The notes below the pieces were generated by a model, which was not told the DNA's origin, did no database searches, and saw only the letters and a program-made list of their open reading frames with translations. DNA of 64,000 bases from Chitinophaga polysaccharea (GTDB lineage Bacteria; Bacteroidota; Bacteroidia; Chitinophagales; Chitinophagaceae). Location of the stretch: NCBI RefSeq assembly GCF_007829335.1, contig NZ_VIWO01000001.1:868001-932000 (forward strand), read 5' to 3'. This document shows positions 35,541 through 44,622 of the stretch, piece by piece. The position numbers and the translations under genes were made by a program. Position 1 is the first letter of the stretch, and each line of letters starts with the position of its first letter.

Positions 35541-36430
35541 TATGGCTGTATTTGCAATAGGGTGCAGGCATTGGTATAACATACCTGTTTTTCTTCTGCC
35601 GCTGTAAGCCCCATAGCATGCAACCCTTTAATGGCTTCACCTGGAGAGAAAATAGGAAAATCAGATCCGAAAAGAAACTGCGTAATGCCTATTTTCCGGA
35701 TAGTCCACACCAGCTGTTCCCGAAATGGAGAGTCGCCTAACACGGGGGCAATAGCGGATAAGTCCATCCAGATATTTGATTTGAACCAGGGATATTTCTT
35801 CAATCCATCTATTACCAGGAGCTGCGAAAAGTTCATAAGCCCCATGTGCGCAAAGATAAACCTGGCATCAGGGTGTGTGGCGGCCAGCAGTACCAGTTTG
35901 CCAATTTCGCCGGGGTCTTCCAGGCTATAACTGTCGAATAATAAGATCATGTGCAGCTCACCGGCTTTCCTGGCAACCGCGGCTACCTCGGGTGCCGACA
36001 CATCAAAATGTTGGGTATTGGGATGGAGCTTTATAATTTGTACGCCTTTTTTCTGTATACGCGCCATCTCTACAAAAGCCTCTTCTCCATCCATAGGATG
36101 CACCGAACAGATAGGAATTAATGAAGGATATTGTTTACTTAAAGCAATAATGCTGTCATTCCTTCTACGCGTATCGGCCATATCACCTTTATGTGCCATC
36201 GTGATGATACCTATTTTGTCTATGGGAATCGACTTCATAAAGGATAGAATATCCCGTAGGGAATTGGCTTGCGTGGTGCTCATGCTTTTGGTTTCCTGCT
36301 CATCTAAACCTATATGTACATGCAGATCTATGATTTTCCCATTATAATGTATGGCTGGCGATTGCCCATTGCTTGTTAAGAAGATAGCGGTAAAGGACAG
36401 GGAGATAAAGGACATCAATATTGTTTTCAT
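35540..36430 (-). CDS. Secreted amidohydrolase-family metal hydrolase
   Basis: A 296-residue protein with an N-terminal signal peptide (MKTILMSFISLSFTAIFLTS), then the metal-binding strand IIDLHVHIG, further ligands in KLHPNTQHF and FIFAHMGLMN, and a final FLFGSDFPIF with the Asp. This fits the amidohydrolase_2 (TIM-barrel) group, which includes decarboxylases and lactonases. The ATG at 36430 is preferred over 36448 because it starts the signal peptide. The substrate is unknown. Confidence 0.85.
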   Translation of the reverse strand: MKTILMSFISLSFTAIFLTSNGQSPAIHYNGKIIDLHVHIGLDEQETKSMSTTQANSLRDILSFMKSIPIDKIGIITMAHKGDMADTRRRNDSIIALSKQYPSLIPICSVHPMDGEEAFVEMARIQKKGVQIIKLHPNTQHFDVSAPEVAAVARKAGELHMILLFDSYSLEDPGEIGKLVLLAATHPDARFIFAHMGLMNFSQLLVIDGLKKYPWFKSNIWMDLSAIAPVLGDSPFREQLVWTIRKIGITQFLFGSDFPIFSPGEAIKGLHAMGLTAAEEKQVCYTNACTLLQIQP

Positions 36431-36719
36431 ATAACTGGATTGAAGCAAGCGATTCGTAAGTAGAGGTCAATGTACATTTATTTTGATGATTTTGTCATTA
36501 GAAAATAAGATTGATGATAATCATTCGATTACCTGTTTTTTATGAATTTTTTCTTTGGTTGTAAGTAATTCTTTCTGTTAAACCTGTCCTGACCTAATGG
36601 ATACCTGTGTAAACCCGGTTCCATTGTATACGCGTATTGCCGGTACCAACAGGCAATGGCTTTTGTATTGACTGGCCCTGTTTCAACCTGATCTCTTCAT
36701 TCCACAAAACAGCAAAAAC

Positions 36720-37886
36720 ATGAGAATTCCACCTCTCCGCAACAAATGTATGGCGGCCCTATTGCTGGCATTGACCATTTCCGGATGCCAGAAAAAAGAA
36801 ATGACGCTGAAAGACAGCAGTTCCCTCAACAGTAAAACCACGGGCACGGTCACGATCAACTCCGTACAACCGGTAAAATCGGAGGCATTGCTGGCCATGC
36901 AATGCTATAATAATGCATTTTATCACCAATATGGTACCTATGGCCCATCCTACAAGGCCTATTACTATTCAGATGTAACGCAAACCGGCCGCATGGATTT
37001 CTGGCGCCAGGCGGAGGCTATCGAAACCCTCATTGATGCCTATACCATCAACAACGACACAGATCTTAAAAACAAAATGGTATACCTCTACAACGGTATG
37101 AGAGATGCCTATGGACTACTATGGTCCTCCAATATTTATAATGATGATGTGATCTGGGGCGCCCTGATGTGTATCCGGGCTTTCCAGATTACCAACGATG
37201 GCGGTATGAAAGATATGGCGAAAAATAACTTCGATATGGTATGGGCCCGCGCCTGGGATACCAGCCTGGGCGGCGGTTTATGGTGGACTACCGCCAACAA
37301 TACGAAGAATGCCTGCGTGAATGCTCCCGCCGCTATTTGCGCCATGTACCTGTACCAGGCCACCGGCGATGCCGGTTACCGCGATAAGGCCAAACTGATT
37401 GTAGACTGGATGGTGAGCAAATTATACGTATCCGGTAGCGGAGAAGTGAAAGGCGCCATCAATGCCGGAGGCACTATCACAGAAGGCGCTCGCACCTATA
37501 CCCAGGGCACTTTCATTGGCGCCTGTAATATGTTGCAAAGTGCCTACCCCTCCAATAATTACAAGGCCATGGGCGCTAAAGCGATGGACTATACGAAAAA
37601 CAGTATGTGTAACGCGCAGGGTTTATTACCAGATGAATACGACAACGATGATTGCCAGGGCTTTAAAGCCATTTTTGCACGCTGGGCCTGTAAGTTTGTG
37701 CATGACCAGGGCTACCAGGGCACCTATGCGTCCTGGCTTAACTATAATGCTGCTGAAGCCTGGAACTACCGTAACTCCAACGGTCTGATGTGGGGACAGT
37801 GGTGGCATAGAACGCCGGATAACTACGTTAATTCCTTTGAAACTACCTGTGGTATTGCCATGATGAATGGCGTATGGTTATTTTAA
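36720..37886 (+). CDS. GH76-family alpha-1,6-mannanase-like lipoprotein
   Basis: A 388-residue exported lipoprotein: the N-terminus LALLLALTISGC type lipobox (LTISGC) marks the lipidated Cys. The (alpha/alpha)6 barrel of GH76 shows the paired catalytic aspartates in NIYNDDVIWGALMCIRAF, with GGGLWWTT, NAPAAICAMYLYQATGD and the late GQWWHRTPDNYVNSFETTC. GH76 enzymes cut alpha-1,6-mannan backbones of fungal cell wall or bacterial glycans. It stands alone here, without SusC/SusD genes. A GH92 mannosidase lies 21 kb away in the same orientation. Confidence 0.87.
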   Translation: MRIPPLRNKCMAALLLALTISGCQKKEMTLKDSSSLNSKTTGTVTINSVQPVKSEALLAMQCYNNAFYHQYGTYGPSYKAYYYSDVTQTGRMDFWRQAEAIETLIDAYTINNDTDLKNKMVYLYNGMRDAYGLLWSSNIYNDDVIWGALMCIRAFQITNDGGMKDMAKNNFDMVWARAWDTSLGGGLWWTTANNTKNACVNAPAAICAMYLYQATGDAGYRDKAKLIVDWMVSKLYVSGSGEVKGAINAGGTITEGARTYTQGTFIGACNMLQSAYPSNNYKAMGAKAMDYTKNSMCNAQGLLPDEYDNDDCQGFKAIFARWACKFVHDQGYQGTYASWLNYNAAEAWNYRNSNGLMWGQWWHRTPDNYVNSFETTCGIAMMNGVWLF

Positions 37887-37892
37887 GTAGCC

Positions 37893-37922
37893 AACCGGCG
37901 GCAGTTTGCGCTGCTGCCGGTT
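37893..37922. terminator. Bidirectional terminator between GH76 and recB
   Basis: Stem AACCGGCGGCAG / CTGCTGCCGGTT (12 bp, one G-T), a six-base loop and a T-rich tail, touching the recB stop codon. Confidence 0.8.
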
Positions 37923-40900
37923 TATTTTGTTAATAATCTTTCCAGTCGCTGTATTTTGTCAAGCGCAGGCTTGGTGGTATAGAACCCATAACCCGCATTA
38001 TTCCTCACGCCCCGCACAAAACAATAGATAATCCCGCCAAACTGGCTATGGTAGTCAAAGTAAGGTAAACGGCTTTCCAGGTATTTCTTCACGGCCACAG
38101 TATAAATAAAATATTGCAGGTGATAATTATTTTCATTCATGGCTGCTGCCAGGCCTGTAGCGTCGTAGTCGGTAATGCTGTTGCCGAGGTAGTTCGACTT
38201 CCAGTCGAGAATATAATACTTACCACCGTGTTCAAAGAACAGGTCAATTTTCCCGTTCATAATACCTTCCAGCTCCTGGCTGCTATATTCCGAAAAACGC
38301 CGGATGCTTACGCTCACTTCGTCGTCTGAAAGTTGATTGAGCAGATTAGATTGGAATACCGGTACCGGGAAGTCGAATTCAAATTCTGCGAGGCGTTGAT
38401 GCCGCCCAACGGAAGCCAGTTGGAAGCTGGTGCCACCTACCTGGATGGTGCTGTACATTACATGCTGTAGCATTTCGTTTAGTCGTTCGAGGTATAGCTC
38501 CCTATGGCCTGGTACAAACCGGCGAATTGCTTCTTCCAGCCAGTATTCCCATTTACTACTATCCGCAAAATTGATGCTTTCAAAAATGAAGTGCAGCAGG
38601 TTTCCTGTTTTAGCGCCCCGGCGAAGGGTGGTAAAAATGAAATTATCGTAAGGGTCGGTTTGTTGGATGGAACGTATCCGGGGTCGGTGTTCTGCTTTGG
38701 CCGCGAGCATGGTATAACTCATTTTACGCCAGTTTTGTTCCAGCAGGCGGAAGTTGACCGAAGTACGGTTTACGGCCAGCTGACCTTTGGTAATTTGTTG
38801 TCGGTAGTTTTCTTCCGGGGCTGCTGGCACAGGGGTGTTCAGGTCAATTAGGCTGGTATCCAGTACGGTAGTAATGCCTGGAATAACCGCCTGTTCCGGG
38901 CTGATTTTTTTCAGCTCTTTCAGGAAGATGGCCAGGGAAGAATCGTTGAACCTGGCGTAGCTGTTTTTAAACAGGTAGCACTTGTAAACCGCGCGGGTGA
39001 TCGCTACATAAATGAGGCGACGGTTTTCCTGCTCTTGTTGTTGCTGGTAAGCGGCCAGTTGATCTTCTGAGAGACGGGAACGCTGCGTGCTCAGGTAATC
39101 GCCGGTTACCGGGTCGCGGAAGCTGACCAGCTCTATGTTTTGTTGTTCTACGAAATCCAGGAAAGGCGCCATCACGATCTTGTATTCCAGCCCTTTACTC
39201 TTATGGATGGTAACGATATTAACGGCTTCCTCGTCGCTTTCTACGCGTTGTGCGTACTCGTCGCCATCGGTAGTCATGCCGTCTATACCGCGTTTGAGCC
39301 AGGAAATGAGGTCACGCATCGACAGGTTTTTGCGGCTCTGTACCTGGTGTACGAGTTCCGACAACTGGTAAAGGTTAGTGATAATACGTTCGCCGTTTTC
39401 TACCGTTCCATCCAGTAATACGTGACGTACACTGAAATCGGAGATGAACTCCATCAGGGCGGTGTAGGCGCCGTCGCGTTGCCAGAGGGTACGGTATTTG
39501 GCAAACAGGTCCAGCATAATTTCATCGTCCAGCTTCAGGATGGTATGTGCGTTGTAGCCGGTGAAGGATCCCAGCAATGCACGGTTAATGGACGACCGGT
39601 CGGGCGTTTCCATGGCTTCGAGCAGGTGCAGCAGTTGTTGCGCTTCTCCCGTTCTCAATACCCTGGCTTCGTCTATCGTTACGGCGGGGATACCCAGTTT
39701 TGCCAGCGCGTGTTTGATATCTTTCCCTTCCTGGCCGGTACGCACCAATACCCCGATATCCGAAGGGGTAATGGTGCGGGTGCCCCTATCGTTGGTAATA
39801 TGATAGTCTTTGTTCAATAGAAGTTGCGCTACCTGGGCTGCTACAGCGGTACAAACACTTTCTTTCTTCTCACAGGTAATAACTGCTATGGGCACTTCTT
39901 TATCCCGGCCTTTAAACAGGTAGCCTTTGTTGTTGCCAGCGGGACTGTTTACCTGGATATAGTCGATACTATTGGTTTCCTGGCCAAAGTTGAAGGTATC
40001 GAAATCAGGCGTTGGTTTAAAGAAAAGATTCATGGCGCGGATCAGGTTTTCCGAAGAGCGGAAATTCTGGTCCATGTCGTAGATCTGCTGTACACCGTTA
40101 CGCGCCTTGAAGTAGGTAAAAATGTCGGCTTTACGCCAGGCGTAAATACTTTGCTTGGGGTCGCCGATATAGAACAGGATGGTGTTTTGGCCGAAGGCCT
40201 GGTTAAATATTTCAAACTGTTCACGGTCGGTATCCTGGAATTCATCTACGAAAACCGCCTTATACTTATTTCGCAGGGAGGCCGTCAGTTCAGGATTTTC
40301 ATTTTTTACCAGCGCTGTATGGAGATTGTTGATCAGGTCATCGTAGCCCATCATATTGCTACGTTCCTTGAACAGGCGCACCTCCTCTCCCACCTCTTTA
40401 ATAGCGGTATAAAAGACCTGCCTGCGTATAGCTTGTTGCTGCAAAGTAAGCTGGTGGCGCATTTCTTCTATTTTGTCCAGTTCTTCCAGGATATCAGGGA
40501 AAACGGCCGCGATATATTTTGCGTCTTTTTTTTCCAGGATCTTTTTCACCAGTAACTCCGGCTGGGTTACCAGCTCCGGCCAATCTTTTTTGGTATACCG
40601 GTTAGCGAGACAAGCAGTTTCCAATTGCGGGCTGTGTGCGGAAATCCAGTCGTATAGCGCTTCTATAGCAGCCTGTATTTTCGCTGTTTGTTGTGCTATT
40701 TCCTGAAGCCAGCTGTCCTGCTGCGCTTCGCTGATAGTATCGGGAATATCTTCTGTATAGCCGATATATTTCTTACCGCTCAAATGTTCCTGGATCACCT
40801 GTTGCATGTCTGGTTTCATCTTTTCATCCCAGATATTTTCCAGCAGTTCCGTTTTAAGTGTGGTAATATGTTTACGCCAGAATTTATTCAATTCATTTTC

Positions 40901-41371
40901 TACGATGGGAGTAAGATCGGGCACCATTTGCGCGCCAAACAGCTGGTTGGTTTCAAAGGCGTACTCATTCAGCGTTTGCTGACAAAAGCCGTGGATGGTT
41001 AACACGGCTGTTTCATCCAGCAGCAAGATGGCATCACGCAACAGCTGCTGCGTGGGGATAGGATCTTCCGGATCAATCACATCCAGTACCAGGTTGAAGA
41101 TGGTTTCGTCCGGAATGTCTTTACCCAGGCTGGCTTTATAGGCCTGGCGAATAAAAAGGCGGATCCTTTCTTCCAGTTCCGCTACCGCAGCCCGGGTGAA
41201 GGTCACCATCAGAATTTCCTTGATGGATAGCTTTTGTTCCAATATCAGTCGCAGTACCAGGATGGCAATGGAATAGGTTTTACCCGTTCCGGCGCTGGCC
41301 TCAATGAGGTTGCTGCCTTCCAGTGGCGCTTTTATGGCATCGAATGGTTTATATATGTTGCTATCGATCAT
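37922..41371 (-). CDS. recB: RecBCD exonuclease V, RecB helicase-nuclease subunit
   Basis: A 1149-residue UvrD-type helicase fused to a nuclease. It shows IEASAGTGKTYSIAILVLRL (Walker A), FVDEFQDTDREQFEIF (Walker B), GDPKQSIYAWRKADI, HKSKGLEYKIVMAP and YVAITRA helicase motifs. The C-terminal nuclease domain has GKIDLFFEHGGKYYILDWKSN, the intact active site Asp-Asp-Lys. RecB supplies the 3'-5' helicase and the only nuclease of the complex. The recC stop and recB start overlap (TAATG), so they are coupled. Bacteroidota more often carry AddAB; RecBCD here is notable. Confidence 0.95.
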   Translation of the reverse strand: MIDSNIYKPFDAIKAPLEGSNLIEASAGTGKTYSIAILVLRLILEQKLSIKEILMVTFTRAAVAELEERIRLFIRQAYKASLGKDIPDETIFNLVLDVIDPEDPIPTQQLLRDAILLLDETAVLTIHGFCQQTLNEYAFETNQLFGAQMVPDLTPIVENELNKFWRKHITTLKTELLENIWDEKMKPDMQQVIQEHLSGKKYIGYTEDIPDTISEAQQDSWLQEIAQQTAKIQAAIEALYDWISAHSPQLETACLANRYTKKDWPELVTQPELLVKKILEKKDAKYIAAVFPDILEELDKIEEMRHQLTLQQQAIRRQVFYTAIKEVGEEVRLFKERSNMMGYDDLINNLHTALVKNENPELTASLRNKYKAVFVDEFQDTDREQFEIFNQAFGQNTILFYIGDPKQSIYAWRKADIFTYFKARNGVQQIYDMDQNFRSSENLIRAMNLFFKPTPDFDTFNFGQETNSIDYIQVNSPAGNNKGYLFKGRDKEVPIAVITCEKKESVCTAVAAQVAQLLLNKDYHITNDRGTRTITPSDIGVLVRTGQEGKDIKHALAKLGIPAVTIDEARVLRTGEAQQLLHLLEAMETPDRSSINRALLGSFTGYNAHTILKLDDEIMLDLFAKYRTLWQRDGAYTALMEFISDFSVRHVLLDGTVENGERIITNLYQLSELVHQVQSRKNLSMRDLISWLKRGIDGMTTDGDEYAQRVESDEEAVNIVTIHKSKGLEYKIVMAPFLDFVEQQNIELVSFRDPVTGDYLSTQRSRLSEDQLAAYQQQQEQENRRLIYVAITRAVYKCYLFKNSYARFNDSSLAIFLKELKKISPEQAVIPGITTVLDTSLIDLNTPVPAAPEENYRQQITKGQLAVNRTSVNFRLLEQNWRKMSYTMLAAKAEHRPRIRSIQQTDPYDNFIFTTLRRGAKTGNLLHFIFESINFADSSKWEYWLEEAIRRFVPGHRELYLERLNEMLQHVMYSTIQVGGTSFQLASVGRHQRLAEFEFDFPVPVFQSNLLNQLSDDEVSVSIRRFSEYSSQELEGIMNGKIDLFFEHGGKYYILDWKSNYLGNSITDYDATGLAAAMNENNYHLQYFIYTVAVKKYLESRLPYFDYHSQFGGIIYCFVRGVRNNAGYGFYTTKPALDKIQRLERLLTK

Positions 41372-44300
41372 TATGATTTATCTGGTGTTTCAAAATAAGC
41401 GGGCAACAAGGTTGCCAGGGGCGTTATCAGCAGCTCGTAAATATCGAGAAAGCTGACAAGGGCCGCTTCTCCGTCAAAAAATCCCTGCTCATACGCCTGC
41501 GCAATGTATGGGTCGGGCGATTCCTGCCGTTCCACCAGGCTGCTCAGCTTTGTGGTGAATTTTTTCAAATCCAGCGTGAGCAAGTCTTTGGCGGTAATCT
41601 CCAGGTCCGGGTAGAATGCCACCATCTGGTTGAACCCCATTTTATATACCCGGATAATAGTACTCAGCCGGCGAATGGCCTCTTCCTGGGTGATTGCCAC
41701 TGCCTGGAATGCATCTTCTTTTTTGGTGCCGGAAATAAAGCACAGGTCAGTAGCAATGCCGGCGGCCCTGGCGGCGAGGTAACGGAGATAAGCCTCTATA
41801 AGGTATTTGCTTTCCCGTTTGGACCAGGATATCTGTAAAACGGTATGGTCAAATACCCGGATATTTCCTTTTACCAGGCTATCATCTATCATTATTTCAA
41901 TGGGCAGTCGCCTTTCTGTAGCACCCTGGGTGCAGGCTTCGTAGAGGTTGCGTACCGGCACCACCTGGTCTTCCATCCGGTGAATGGCCACTGCGGCCAT
42001 ATTCCGGAGGGGAAGCTTCCCTTTTTTGACCATGCTTCCCTGGAGTGAACTTTGCGCTGGCGCCGGTACCGGCAACAATTCATTTTTGATAGACCACTGC
42101 TGTAGTTTATTCAGGTCAAAGATTTCTGTTTCGCTGAGCAGCAGCTGGTTGTCATTATACCGGATGCCCAATACCTTGTTGTAATACGCTCTAACAGGGT
42201 TTTTAAAGAAGCTGATCAGCTCATCCAGCGTAATTTCTTCGAAGGTTAAAAGGCTGGTAGTTTTATTTTCATTGAGAAATGATTTTCCAACAGCTGTTTG
42301 GGCGCTCAGGTAAGAAAACAGGCGTTCGTCTGTGCCTGCATACTTTCTACTGAAGCTTTGCAGCGGTTGCAGTGTCACCAATTGTTGCCGCACAGTTTCC
42401 GGCGAGGGCGTGCCGGCCTCTATATAATCTATCAGTTCATCAACCAGGGCCGAAGGCGGAAGATCTGCATTGTCTTTCGCATTTTTTCCGAGATAGCTGA
42501 TGTACAGGTATTCCCGGGCAGAGAGTAAGGTTTCCAGGAACAAATGTTTATCATTTTCCTTTACGTTACGATCGCCCTTCTGCCGGTTTTCTTCCATGAG
42601 GTTGAAGCTGGATTTATTTTCCCGGCGGGGAAATTTATCGTAATTCAACCCCATAAGTGCAACGATTTTAAACGGGATACTACGCATGGGGATGAGCGAG
42701 CAGAAAGTAATGCCACCGTTTACAAACAGCCCTGCGCGGGTGCTGCCGGTAAGGGTATCGAGGAAGCTATGGCTGAACACCTCAAAAGTTACCTTTTCAC
42801 TCATGAACTCATTGAGCGCATTGTAGGTGGTGAGTTGTTTTACCAACGTGTTATAGTCTTCGTCTATATCTTCAACGGGTTCAAATACCATGTTATGCAG
42901 CACTCTTTCTGTATAGGCTACCCATTCCACGATGGTGCGGGGGCGCCGCCTGTCGAGGATCAACGACATCAGCACTTCTGCAAAGTGGCAGAACCGGATC
43001 ACGTCGTGTGCATCGCTGCCTTCGGTAATATCCAGGGGGAAAAAGCTGTCTTCCCCGGTGCCATATTCCTCTTCCCCGCTCATGCAAATGCCGTACATGA
43101 TGCGTTGTATACCGTACTGCCAGCTTACAAAGTGCGTTTCATCCTTTTTCTGGCCATTGATACCAAAACGGATATTGGCCGCTTCTATAATCCGGCGGAT
43201 CTGCACCGGGTCGGTCAGATTGAAACGTTTGCGGATATACGAAAAATCAAGTAACTGCACTACTGCCTCCGATTTAAACGATTCCTCGCTCATAGTGAGA
43301 ATGGCATGCAGGGCATTGAAGATATTGTCGTTGTCAGTATAGCTTTCGTCGGCAATGGTGTAGCGGAAGGTGTAAGGAGCATTGTTGAATACCGCCTTAA
43401 TATAGGGAGCGTAGGCATCTATATCGCTGACCATCACTACAATATCACGGGGCGACAATGCTTCTTTCCGTTGAGCCACCAGGTGTACCAGGTAATTATA
43501 TAATACTTCCACTTCCCGGGCTACGGTATAGCAGGCATTGATGGTAATAGAACCGTCTGTGATATGCTGCCGGGTGAGTGGGAGCCGGTCGGAAGGGGCT
43601 GCGGCAGAAAAGATATCGTGCTGGATTTTATGCAGCAGTGTATCGGTACCTGGTTCCACCGATTCAATTTCCTCATAGCCGTTAATAAAGGCATCGTAGG
43701 CAAAGAAGAGACTGAAGCTGTCCTGGATAATCCTGCCCCAGCCGGTAAGGAGGGCGTTGCCGGCCTTATTATTTTCCAGCTCGTTGAGTCCCTTCTGACG
43801 CCAGCGGGCCAGTTGTTTTTCGTTGCGGTCATCGAACCAGAATACGCCGGGCGCCGGGTTAATGATATGAAAATGTACGTCGATAAAGGACGACAGCTCA
43901 TGCAATATCTTCACGTGATAGGCTGTAATAATGGAGAGGCCAAACAGGTGAATAACCGGCATGCGGCTGGTGAGCGTCGATTTGTTATGGGCGGTATTGT
44001 GTAAGGTGTCGAGGATAAAGTTGCCCACGATGGTTTTGTCGGGCAGGGCGCCGCCCGACAGTTGTTTTACCTTTACCCATAGCCAGTGCTGCCAGCCTGC
44101 GCTGGCAAGTTCCGGGGTATTGGTATAGGTCCAGGCCTGGATCATTTCCGGGCGGTATACCTGGTACTGGTCAAATAAGTCGGCTACTTTTTCCGCCAGG
44201 GCCATGCGTTTCAGGTCACTTTCGCCATTTTGATCGGCATAGTAAACAGCTACTTTTGGGAATTTGGCCATAAACTCCTCCTGCCCCAGCAGCTTAAATA

Positions 44301-44577
44301 CCAGCCAGCTTAGGTTTTGGGGAGAAAGCACTTCTGAATATGGCCCGCCCAGCAACACATACAGCTGGTACAACAAGTCGTTGGGCTTGAGGAAACGGCA
44401 ATTGGCCGCTATACCCAAACGGTCTGCCAACTGGAGTTTCAACCAGTTGTTCATACCTTCTGTTTGTGTAATAATATAATGAGGTTGAAATACACTGTTG
44501 CCCGCATCCTGCAGGTCTTGCGCCAGTCCGGATGATAAGCTGTTCAGTGAATTTGAAACCTTTAAAAACAATGCCAT
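41371..44577 (-). CDS. recC: RecBCD exonuclease V, RecC subunit
   Basis: A 1068-residue protein of the RecC family, which holds an inactivated helicase fold and recognises Chi in other bacteria. It begins MALFLKVSNSLNSLSSGLAQ and contains FGLSIITAYHVKILHELSSF, VVMVSDIDAYAPYIKAVF and LMGLNYDKFPRRENKSSFNL, which are typical RecC landmarks. No Walker A motif is visible, as expected. It is translationally coupled to recB and lies 45 bases after recD. Confidence 0.92.
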   Translation of the reverse strand: MALFLKVSNSLNSLSSGLAQDLQDAGNSVFQPHYIITQTEGMNNWLKLQLADRLGIAANCRFLKPNDLLYQLYVLLGGPYSEVLSPQNLSWLVFKLLGQEEFMAKFPKVAVYYADQNGESDLKRMALAEKVADLFDQYQVYRPEMIQAWTYTNTPELASAGWQHWLWVKVKQLSGGALPDKTIVGNFILDTLHNTAHNKSTLTSRMPVIHLFGLSIITAYHVKILHELSSFIDVHFHIINPAPGVFWFDDRNEKQLARWRQKGLNELENNKAGNALLTGWGRIIQDSFSLFFAYDAFINGYEEIESVEPGTDTLLHKIQHDIFSAAAPSDRLPLTRQHITDGSITINACYTVAREVEVLYNYLVHLVAQRKEALSPRDIVVMVSDIDAYAPYIKAVFNNAPYTFRYTIADESYTDNDNIFNALHAILTMSEESFKSEAVVQLLDFSYIRKRFNLTDPVQIRRIIEAANIRFGINGQKKDETHFVSWQYGIQRIMYGICMSGEEEYGTGEDSFFPLDITEGSDAHDVIRFCHFAEVLMSLILDRRRPRTIVEWVAYTERVLHNMVFEPVEDIDEDYNTLVKQLTTYNALNEFMSEKVTFEVFSHSFLDTLTGSTRAGLFVNGGITFCSLIPMRSIPFKIVALMGLNYDKFPRRENKSSFNLMEENRQKGDRNVKENDKHLFLETLLSAREYLYISYLGKNAKDNADLPPSALVDELIDYIEAGTPSPETVRQQLVTLQPLQSFSRKYAGTDERLFSYLSAQTAVGKSFLNENKTTSLLTFEEITLDELISFFKNPVRAYYNKVLGIRYNDNQLLLSETEIFDLNKLQQWSIKNELLPVPAPAQSSLQGSMVKKGKLPLRNMAAVAIHRMEDQVVPVRNLYEACTQGATERRLPIEIMIDDSLVKGNIRVFDHTVLQISWSKRESKYLIEAYLRYLAARAAGIATDLCFISGTKKEDAFQAVAITQEEAIRRLSTIIRVYKMGFNQMVAFYPDLEITAKDLLTLDLKKFTTKLSSLVERQESPDPYIAQAYEQGFFDGEAALVSFLDIYELLITPLATLLPAYFETPDKS

Positions 44578-44622
44578 TGATAAGTCCTTTGTTTACACTC
44601 CGCCATTCCCGAAGCATGTTAT